This document shows, piece by piece, positions 1-5,756 of a stretch of DNA of 6,459 nucleotides. The notes beneath the pieces were generated by a model. It ran no database searches. It was not told the DNA's origin and saw nothing but the letters and a program-made list of their open reading frames with translations. Source of the stretch: an uncultured Muribaculaceae bacterium (lineage in GTDB: Bacteria > Bacteroidota > Bacteroidia > Bacteroidales > Muribaculaceae); NCBI GenBank assembly GCA_910587475.1, contig CAJUMR010000059.1:1-6459 (forward strand), in the 5' to 3' direction. Numbering within the stretch: the stretch's first letter is position 1; each line of letters starts with the position of its first letter. Both the position numbers and the translations under genes were made by a program.

Positions 1-111
1 GCCGTCATCCTCGCCGTCATTACTGCTGTCGTTCTTGCAAGATGCCACGGCAAGAATAAGGCATCCGCATAACATTATGGAAAAAGCGAAAAACTTGAAA
101 ATATGTTTCAT
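1..111 (-). CDS. Putative secreted lipoprotein, N-terminal 37 codons only (runs off the left edge)
   Basis: Reading the minus strand from the ATG at 111-109 gives 37 uninterrupted codons to the window edge. The protein begins MKHIFKFFAFSIMLCGCLIL and continues AVASC-KNDSSNDGEDDG. This is a typical lipoprotein leader: a basic N-terminus (Lys2, His3), a hydrophobic core of about 18 residues, and a lipobox-like AVASC with the likely lipidated cysteine at residue 25. The residues after the cysteine are polar and acidic (Asn, Asp, Glu). In Bacteroidetes, acidic stretches just after the lipidated cysteine are known to promote export to the cell surface, so surface exposure is possible. The body of the protein is outside the window, so its function cannot be told. 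The start fits the promoter candidate at 160-192, leaving an untranslated leader of roughly 40 bases. The call as a lipoprotein rests on the leader alone. Confidence 0.8.
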   Translation of the reverse strand, partial: MKHIFKFFAFSIMLCGCLILAVASCKNDSSNDGEDDG

Positions 112-159
112 GTATCGGTTGTTTAAGGTTGGATGATATTGAATTATATATCAACATCG

Positions 160-192
160 CAAAGGTATAGATTTTTTTTTGAATAATGCAAG
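160..192 (-). promoter_or_regulatory. Candidate Bacteroidetes-type promoter of the lipoprotein gene
   Basis: On the minus strand, TACCTTTG (167 to 160) matches the Bacteroidetes -7 consensus TAnnTTTG. A TTG-containing -33-like element (CTTG, 192 to 189) lies 21 bp upstream across an A-rich spacer containing nine consecutive A. The -33 match is weaker than in the glycogen promoter, because the consensus is TTTG at about 19-20 bp. The site sits between the phosphorylase hairpin and the lipoprotein ATG, in the right orientation to serve the lipoprotein alone. Confidence 0.6.
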
Positions 193-254
193 TTTTAATT
201 ATGAAAAAATTTAGATCGGACTGCTTCTTCAAATATTCTTCAATCATAATGCAA

Positions 255-286
255 CAACGGCCGCCCGAATTTGAGGGCGGCCGTTG
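255..286 (-). terminator. Strong GC-rich hairpin after the phosphorylase gene, probable terminator
   Basis: Positions 255-266 (CAACGGCCGCCC) and 275-286 (GGGCGGCCGTTG) are perfect 12-bp inverted arms around an 8-base loop. The hairpin begins 27 bp past the phosphorylase stop codon. On the minus strand it is followed by TTGCATTATG, which is AT-rich but not a real U-tract. It could be an intrinsic terminator of a kind with a weak U-run, or a 3'-end stabilising structure. No gene converges from the left, so it most likely belongs to the glycogen operon. Confidence 0.75.
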
Positions 287-313
287 AGGATGTATGTTGG
301 ATTATTGTCAGGC

Positions 314-2872
314 TTAGATCCAGCGGGTGTAGGCGAAGTCCTGACGATGGGGGAGTGCAGGATTGGCAGGGTAGAGACGATAACCGTAGCGGAACACGCC
401 CGGATCGGTCGTTTTGGTGTCGAGCTCGTAGGTGAGCACGTTGCCTTCTTCCTTGGTGACCTTGAACTGCTGGGTTCCGACAAAGTGATCGACGCCGTCT
501 TCGATGCGATGGATCACGAGTTCGAGATGCAGATCTTTGCCGAGACCGTTGGTGTCGATGATTGCCTCTACGCGTACGGGCTGTCCGGTCACTGCGTTAG
601 AGATTTCGCCGGAGTGACGGAGATCAAACACTTTTATGCCGTCCCACGCTGCAGAGACTTTTTCTTTCCAGGCCACGATTTCCTTCGCGAGGGCGAAGTT
701 GTCGGCTTCGAGTTTCTTCGAGCGCGATGCTTCGGGATTGTAGAAGCGGTCGATGTAGTCGTCGATCATGCGCTTCATTGTGAAGTGGGGAGCGATGTCG
801 CCGATAGAGCGCTTGATATATTGGATCCACTCGGGAGAATATCCCTTGGAGTTCTTGGCGAAATAGAGCGGGATGATCTCGTTTTCAAGCATTGAGTAGA
901 TTGTGGCTGCATCGAGTTTGTCCTGCTGCGACTGATCGGTGTAGGTGCGTTTGTCGGTGAGAGCCCAGCCTGCCTGCTCGTTGAAACGGTAGCCTTCGTA
1001 CCACCATCCGTCGAGCACCGAGAAGTTGAGCACGCCGTTCATCTCGGCCTTCTCGCCTGATGTGCCCGATGCTTCGAGAGGACGTGTCGGGGTGTTGAGC
1101 CAGATGTCGACACCGGTGACGAGGCGCTTGGCAACGATCATGTTGTAGTCTTCGAGGAAGATGATCTTGCCTTCGAACTGTGGCATGTGGGAGATCTCCA
1201 TGATGCGCTTGATGAGACCCTGGCCTGCGCCGTCGGCGGGGTGTGCCTTGCCTGAGAATACAAACTGAACGGGGAATTGCTCGTTGTTGACGATCTTGGC
1301 CAGACGGTCGAGGTCGGTGAAGAGCAGGTGTGCGCGTTTGTAGGTGGCGAAGCGGCGGGCAAAGCCGATGATGAGCGCGTTGGGGTTGATCTTGTCGACG
1401 ACTTTCATCACTGCCGTTGGGTCGCCTTGGTTTGCGAGCCATTTGGCCTTGAAGTCGCGCTTGACAAAGTTGATGAATTTTTCCTTGAGCTGGCAGCGCA
1501 TCGCCCAGATGTCTTCGTCGGGCACCTGGAATATGCCTTTCCATGCTTCGGGATTGCTTGAGTCTGAGAACACTTGTGATCCGAGGCGGTTCCAATAGAA
1601 CTCTTTCCATTCGCTGGCAGCCCATGTCGGCATGTGCACACCGTTGGTCACATAGCCAACGTGGCTTTCTTCCCATGAGTAACCCTTCCAGATGCCTGCA
1701 AACATCTTTTTCGACACTTCGCCGTGCAGCCAGCTGACGCCGTTGGCTTCCTGACATGTGTTGAGGGCGAAGACGCTCATCGAGAAGCGTTCGTTGGTGT
1801 TGGGGTTCTCACGGCCCATGTTCATGAGGTCGTTCCACGATATGCCGAGCTTGGCGGGGTATTCACCCATGTATTTGCCAAACAGTCCTTCGTCAAAGTA
1901 GTCGTGGCCGGCGGGCACGGGTGTGTGGACGGTGTAGAGCGACGACGAACGCACGATCTCGAGCGCTGTGTTGAAGTCGAGGCCGTCTTCGTGGATGAAG
2001 TCGACGAGACGCTGGAGGTTGAGGAGGGCTGCATGTCCTTCGTTGCAGTGGTACAGGCGGTTGCGGATGCCGAGTTTTTTGAGCATGAGCACACCGCCGA
2101 TGCCGAGGAGATATTCCTGCTTGATGCGGTTCTCCCAGTCGCCGCCGTAGAGCTGGTGGGTGATCGAGCGGTCAAACTCGCTGTTCATGTCGAAGTCGGT
2201 GTCGAGCAGATAGAGTTTCATGCGGCCGACGTTGACACGCCAGATGTGGCTGTAGATGATGCGGCCGGGGTAGGGCACCTCGAGGATCATCGGCTGGCCG
2301 TTTTTGTCGAGAACCTGTTCGATCGGGAGCTGGTTGAAGTTCTGGGGTTCGTAGTTGGCGATCTGCTGTCCGTCGACGCTCAGGGTCTGGGTGAAATAGC
2401 CGAAGCGGTAGAGGAAGCCGACTGCAGTCATGTCGACGCAGCTGTCTGATGCTTCCTTGATGTAGTCGCCGGCGAGCACTCCAAGACCGCCTGAGTAGAT
2501 CTTGAGGCAGTTGCAGAGGCCATATTCCATTGAGAAATAAGATACGGAAGGCACATCCTTGCGCATCGGTTTCTTCATATATTCTTTGAAGTCGGCGTAA
2601 ACATGGGCGATGCGGGCCATGAGTTCTTCCGATGCCATTACTTCTTTGATACGCTCGAAACTGAGCTGTTGGAGGAGCATGACGGGGTTTTCGCCAGTCG
2701 AACGCCAAAGGTCGGGATTGAGATCGCGGAACAAGGCTTTTGCTTCGCTGTTCCACACCCACCATAAGTTTTTAGCAAGCTCATCGAGGGCTTTGAGTTG
2801 TGAGGGGAGTTCGGATTTGACGGTAACGTCGCGCCATACTGGTGCGTTGGTGTTGCTTACCGGTAGTTTCAT
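314..2872 (-). CDS. glgP: Alpha-glucan (glycogen) phosphorylase, GT35 family
   Basis: This 852-residue cytosolic enzyme should cleave terminal alpha-1,4-glucosyl units of glycogen with phosphate, releasing glucose-1-phosphate. Residues ~14-100 (LAKNLWWVWN, ALFRDLNPDLW) resemble the DUF3417 N-terminal domain of the bacterial GT35 branch. The catalytic body follows, with YFSMEYGL (112-119), SGGLGVLAGD (127-136), NEGHAAL (277-283), HTPVPAGHD (316-324), TNGVH (409-413), RRFATYKRAHL (506-516) and SGKAHPAD (540-547). EASGTSGEKAEMNG (600-613) aligns with the pyridoxal-phosphate site of E. coli MalP, making Lys608 the likely cofactor lysine. The last ~110 residues look beta-rich and end in FAYTRWI. 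Length matches the ~850-residue phosphorylases of Bacteroidetes and actinobacteria. The ATG at 2872 leaves the N-terminal domain intact. The gene lies 41 bp after the glycogen synthase with no promoter motif in the gap, so co-transcription is likely. Family assignment is firm; glycogen rather than maltodextrin as main substrate is inferred from the neighbour. Confidence 0.96.
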   Translation of the reverse strand: MKLPVSNTNAPVWRDVTVKSELPSQLKALDELAKNLWWVWNSEAKALFRDLNPDLWRSTGENPVMLLQQLSFERIKEVMASEELMARIAHVYADFKEYMKKPMRKDVPSVSYFSMEYGLCNCLKIYSGGLGVLAGDYIKEASDSCVDMTAVGFLYRFGYFTQTLSVDGQQIANYEPQNFNQLPIEQVLDKNGQPMILEVPYPGRIIYSHIWRVNVGRMKLYLLDTDFDMNSEFDRSITHQLYGGDWENRIKQEYLLGIGGVLMLKKLGIRNRLYHCNEGHAALLNLQRLVDFIHEDGLDFNTALEIVRSSSLYTVHTPVPAGHDYFDEGLFGKYMGEYPAKLGISWNDLMNMGRENPNTNERFSMSVFALNTCQEANGVSWLHGEVSKKMFAGIWKGYSWEESHVGYVTNGVHMPTWAASEWKEFYWNRLGSQVFSDSSNPEAWKGIFQVPDEDIWAMRCQLKEKFINFVKRDFKAKWLANQGDPTAVMKVVDKINPNALIIGFARRFATYKRAHLLFTDLDRLAKIVNNEQFPVQFVFSGKAHPADGAGQGLIKRIMEISHMPQFEGKIIFLEDYNMIVAKRLVTGVDIWLNTPTRPLEASGTSGEKAEMNGVLNFSVLDGWWYEGYRFNEQAGWALTDKRTYTDQSQQDKLDAATIYSMLENEIIPLYFAKNSKGYSPEWIQYIKRSIGDIAPHFTMKRMIDDYIDRFYNPEASRSKKLEADNFALAKEIVAWKEKVSAAWDGIKVFDLRHSGEISNAVTGQPVRVEAIIDTNGLGKDLHLELVIHRIEDGVDHFVGTQQFKVTKEEGNVLTYELDTKTTDPGVFRYGYRLYPANPALPHRQDFAYTRWI

Positions 2873-2913
2873 ACTTTTAAGATTATTGTTTAGTATTGAA
2901 TTTGTTATATTTC

Positions 2914-4587
2914 TTATTTATTACGTTTGGCGGCATTTTTCAATGCGATGCAGAATGCTTCGCCGTAGTAGCATATGAAATTGCTCCACGCTGCGGCTTT
3001 TGCCGTGGCTTTTGCTGCTTTGGTGATTGCCTTGAGGTCGTTGGCCGGAGCATTGACAAGCGACAGCAGGTCGTCGGCGATCTTGTCGCGGACTTCGTCG
3101 TAATTGCCGTCGGTGCGTTTTTCGACTCTTACGCCGCACGATCTGAACGAGTTGTCGAAGCTGTCGAGCACCCATTGGCCGAAGCCCGACAGGGAGGTGG
3201 TGATTGTCGGCACTCCGAAGGCCACGCTTTCGAGCGGGGTGTAGCCCCACGGCTCGTAGTACGACGGGAATACCGACGCGTCGAACCCGGGCAACAGACC
3301 GTAATATGTCATGTCGAAGATGCCGTCGGCTCCGTTGAGATAGCAAGGCACATAGATGACCGACACACCCGAGTGTTCGTCGTTGGTGAAACCGATCTGG
3401 TGAATGCGGTTGATTATCGGATCGGAGTTGTAGTTGTGGAGCGAGTGGGTGATGACCGGATCGGCCAGACGCGAGGTCGATTGGTCGTTGATCGAAAGCA
3501 GCAGATCCTGGCGCCCTTTGTCGACCCACGCCGGAACCATCACAAACGCAAGCACTTTGCGGCCTGGATTGTCGGCTGAGAGGCGTGAGGCGGCGTCGAG
3601 AAACAGGTCGATGCCTTTGTTGCGGTACTCGCAGCGGCCCGAGGTGACGACGATGAATGTCGAGTCGTCGTAGCGGTGGCCGGTGAGAGCAGATGCGACG
3701 TTGAGCATGGTTGCGCGGGCGTCGGTACGGGCGCGGCCGAATTTAGCCGCCGAAGGCACAAAATTATTCTCGAAGCCGTTGGGGGTGACAACGTCGGGAC
3801 GGCGGTCGAGCAGCTGTTCGCATTCGCGCGCTGTCACTTCGCTGACCGTGGTGAAGCAGTCGGCCTGATGGGCTGCGGCTTTTTCGAGGGAGTGCTTCGA
3901 CTCCATGTTGAGCTCGCGGGCCATCTGATCGCCGTTGTAGTTCGGCAGTTGGTCGTAGAGGGGTTTGCCGTTGCCGCAGATGCTTCGGCCGATGCTTGTG
4001 GCGTGGGTGGTGAAGATCGTTGCCACTTCGGGACGCTCGGCTTTTATATAGAGGAGTCCCATGCCGGTGGTCCATTCGTCGTAGTGGCTGATGAACGCCG
4101 GATGGGCCGGATCTGCGACGAGATTGTGGCGCTTGTAGTAGTCGACGAGACTTGCCGCAACGATGCCGGCGGCATGTGAGAATGCACAGGCTTCGTCGTA
4201 GTCGCCGTAGGCGTGGAGCGAGTCGACTCCGTAAAGCTCCCACATGCGTCCGTAGAATTGGTCCTTGATGTCGTACATTTTGTCAAACTTGACGAGCACG
4301 ACGATAGGCTTGCCCGGTATGTCCCACCGGCCGACTCTCACATCGATGTTGTCGGGCAACGATGCCTCGAGCCGCCATTTCTTGAGAACGGTGGCACTTT
4401 CGATGAAGTACGGCGATGGTGTTTCTTCAGACCATACATCCGGTCCTATAAATATAGTTTTGTCTTTATAACGTTTTTGGAGAGTGGCCGCTTTAGTGGA
4501 AAGGACTGTGTAGATACCTCCGATCTTGTTACATACTTCCCAACTTGTTTCTAAAAGCAGGTCAAACTCTGATATGCAATTATCCAT
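2914..4587 (-). CDS. Glycogen synthase, eukaryote-like GT3 family
   Basis: This 557-residue cytosolic enzyme should add glucosyl units from a nucleotide sugar to the non-reducing ends of alpha-1,4-glucan. The N-terminus has ETSWEVCNKIGGIYTV (13-28), close to the equivalent segment of animal and yeast glycogen synthases and containing the donor-binding KIGG loop. Other GT3 hallmarks are FTTHATSIGRSI (192-203), TVSEVTAREC (247-256), TPNGFE (268-273), RCEYRNKGIDLFLDA (318-332), and PSYYEPWGYTPLES (441-454) with the E-x7-E pair Glu445/Glu453, then TSLSGFG (464-470). It is therefore GT3, not the usual bacterial GT5 GlgA. GT3 enzymes of eukaryotes use UDP-glucose; donor choice here is inferred. It is shorter than eukaryotic enzymes (~640-740 residues) and lacks their phosphorylated tails. 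The segment before the C-terminal helix (521-540) is alanine- and lysine-rich, without the arginine cluster that senses glucose-6-phosphate in eukaryotes. It is first in an operon with the phosphorylase. Confidence 0.95.
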   Translation of the reverse strand: MDNCISEFDLLLETSWEVCNKIGGIYTVLSTKAATLQKRYKDKTIFIGPDVWSEETPSPYFIESATVLKKWRLEASLPDNIDVRVGRWDIPGKPIVVLVKFDKMYDIKDQFYGRMWELYGVDSLHAYGDYDEACAFSHAAGIVAASLVDYYKRHNLVADPAHPAFISHYDEWTTGMGLLYIKAERPEVATIFTTHATSIGRSICGNGKPLYDQLPNYNGDQMARELNMESKHSLEKAAAHQADCFTTVSEVTARECEQLLDRRPDVVTPNGFENNFVPSAAKFGRARTDARATMLNVASALTGHRYDDSTFIVVTSGRCEYRNKGIDLFLDAASRLSADNPGRKVLAFVMVPAWVDKGRQDLLLSINDQSTSRLADPVITHSLHNYNSDPIINRIHQIGFTNDEHSGVSVIYVPCYLNGADGIFDMTYYGLLPGFDASVFPSYYEPWGYTPLESVAFGVPTITTSLSGFGQWVLDSFDNSFRSCGVRVEKRTDGNYDEVRDKIADDLLSLVNAPANDLKAITKAAKATAKAAAWSNFICYYGEAFCIALKNAAKRNK

Positions 4588-4612
4588 AGATCACAATTTG
4601 GCTATTGAATTG

Positions 4613-4643
4613 CAAAGGTAGCAAAAAAAATCAAATATTCAAA
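4613..4643 (-). promoter_or_regulatory. Bacteroidetes-type promoter of the glycogen synthase-phosphorylase operon
   Basis: On the minus strand a TTTG -33 box (4643 to 4640) and a TACCTTTG -7 box (4620 to 4613) are separated by 19 bp, matching the Bacteroidetes housekeeping sigma consensus TTTG/TAnnTTTG. The -7 box ends 25 bp before the glycogen synthase ATG, so the untranslated leader would be short. No purine-rich Shine-Dalgarno stands out, which is normal in this phylum. The spacer contains a run of eight T. Confidence 0.82.
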
Positions 4644-4655
4644 GAATCAAGCTAA

Positions 4656-4693
4656 TATCGGAGTTTGAAAAAAAGTTATCGGAGCTGTCGGAG
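4656..4693 (-). repeat. CTCCGATA direct repeats upstream of the glycogen promoter, possible regulator site
   Basis: On the minus strand CTCCGATA occurs twice, at 4684-4677 and 4663-4656, with starts exactly 21 bp apart, about two helical turns. A shorter third copy, CTCCGA, lies at 4693-4688. All are non-coding: the acetyltransferase stop is at 4711-4713. The nearest copy is 12 bp upstream of the -33 box, a place suited to an activator. No regulator is encoded in the window, and chance repetition in a short gap is possible. Confidence 0.35.
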
Positions 4694-4710
4694 ATGCGGC
4701 GTGGCACGGC

Positions 4711-5754
4711 TCAATCGAGCATGAGGCTTATGGATGGCCGGAACGACGGCATGGCGAAGGTACGGCCTATTTTGCGGGAGTTGAAGATAATTTTCGCGAG
4801 AATATCCGTGGGCACGTCGAGGGTGATGCGTCTCATCGTCGAATGCGAACGTTCGACTTTGCCGCCATGGATGATGAAGATGCCGTTGTTGTCGGGAATG
4901 AGATCGTCGTGAAGGCGGATGACCTGTTCGGTGTCGGGGTATTCGGCCGCGATGGCCGACAGCAGACCGTAGGCGTCGACTATGCGTAGCATCCCGCGGC
5001 TTTTCAGCATGAACGGATTTTCTGACGGGCGGCCGTTGACGATCATCATGCGTTGGCCGACTTTCTGACGGAGTATCGAGAGGATGGTGTCGGTGGCTTC
5101 CGGCGATATCGTCAGAAGGTCGTGGACCACGGCTGTATGCTCGCCCCACGATGCAAATAGCATGGCCGCGGGCCGGCCTGTCAGACGGTCTGCGATGGCG
5201 ATCACCGATCCGTCGGAGAGGCGGTTGTCGGCGAGGATATTGTCGAAGTCGCTGCGGGAGTGGAGCACTGTGGCTTCGTTGAGCATCTCGAGCGAGTGGA
5301 AGTCGTCGTAGGTGGGCTCGGTTTCGCAGAGGCTTGCATCGGCTGTGAACCGGTGGAGCGAAGTGTAACGTTGTTGGTCGGTGTAGAACACTGTGGCGAA
5401 ACCGAAGCGGTCGTAGAAGAAGTAGAGCCTCTCTGAGGCGGGCAAAAGTGCGGCGACGCTGCAGTCGCGCGCGGCAGCTTCCATCAGGGCGTCGGATATG
5501 AGTCTGCTCATGTGGCCTCGGCCGCGCATGTTCTTTGCGGTTGTCGCACACGATATATAAGCCATGTTGACTTGCGCTCCGGCGAGTTTGAGTTTGTAGT
5601 TGTCGAGCATCAGGCAGCATGCAGGCAGTCCGGTGGAATAGGTTATCATGGCGTTGTTCTCGGAGAATACTTCCGAAAAATACCATTCGGTCCATCTTTC
5701 AGAGTCGGAAAATCCTTGTCTGAATAGTTTCTTGAAGTCGTTTTTCTTGTCCAT
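4711..5754 (-). CDS. Eis-like GNAT-family N-acetyltransferase
   Basis: This 347-residue protein should transfer an acetyl group from acetyl-CoA to an amine; the substrate is unknown. The first domain (~1-130) has the GNAT core: a beta strand NMAYISCATT (63-72), the acetyl-CoA pyrophosphate loop NMRGRGHMSRL (75-85), and FYDRFGF (113-119), typical of the strand after the loop. Tyr114 aligns by eye with the Tyr of YGRFGYG, the proposed general acid in mycobacterial Eis. A second GNAT-like half (~130-250) follows. The last ~95 residues (GMLRIVDAYGLL at 254-265, IRLHDDLIPDNNGIF at 279-293) resemble the SCP2-like domain of Eis, and the protein ends SLMLD. Eis proteins are ~400 residues, so this is a compact relative. 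I chose the ATG at 5754 although the frame stays open to 6093, because the longer form would overlap the NADH dehydrogenase completely and its extra residues look non-protein-like. The start lies 2 bp after that gene's stop, so they are probably one operon. Confidence 0.88.
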   Translation of the reverse strand: MDKKNDFKKLFRQGFSDSERWTEWYFSEVFSENNAMITYSTGLPACCLMLDNYKLKLAGAQVNMAYISCATTAKNMRGRGHMSRLISDALMEAAARDCSVAALLPASERLYFFYDRFGFATVFYTDQQRYTSLHRFTADASLCETEPTYDDFHSLEMLNEATVLHSRSDFDNILADNRLSDGSVIAIADRLTGRPAAMLFASWGEHTAVVHDLLTISPEATDTILSILRQKVGQRMMIVNGRPSENPFMLKSRGMLRIVDAYGLLSAIAAEYPDTEQVIRLHDDLIPDNNGIFIIHGGKVERSHSTMRRITLDVPTDILAKIIFNSRKIGRTFAMPSFRPSISLMLD

Positions 5755-5756
5755 GA

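Noticed and set aside
284..895. 203-codon open frame on the plus strand
   Set aside because: It lies antisense inside the phosphorylase gene, shows no recognisable motifs, and runs through the terminator region. GC-rich codon use commonly leaves such antisense frames open.
885..1757. 290-codon minus-strand frame inside the phosphorylase
   Set aside because: It is out of frame with the gene, extremely rich in Arg, His and Pro, and has no domain-like pattern. It is a shadow of the real frame.
1724..2449. 241-codon plus-strand frame rich in Val, Glu and Asp
   Set aside because: It is antisense to the phosphorylase with the monotonous composition typical of reverse-strand shadows, and has no promoter or neighbouring plus-strand gene.
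2873..2913. Separate promoter for the phosphorylase
   Set aside because: The AT-rich 41-bp gap and its flank contain no TAnnTTTG match on the minus strand.
2896..3579. 227-codon plus-strand frame opposite the glycogen synthase
   Set aside because: It is antisense to a strongly conserved GT3 gene, with composition that fits a shadow and no family resemblance.
4668..4674. T7 run on the minus strand after the acetyltransferase as an intrinsic terminator
   Set aside because: I could not find a stable stem just upstream of it; the GTGCCAC-type pairing there has too short a loop.
4676..5695. 339-codon minus-strand frame overlapping the acetyltransferase
   Set aside because: It is in another frame from a gene with clear GNAT motifs and is unusually rich in Arg, His and Pro.
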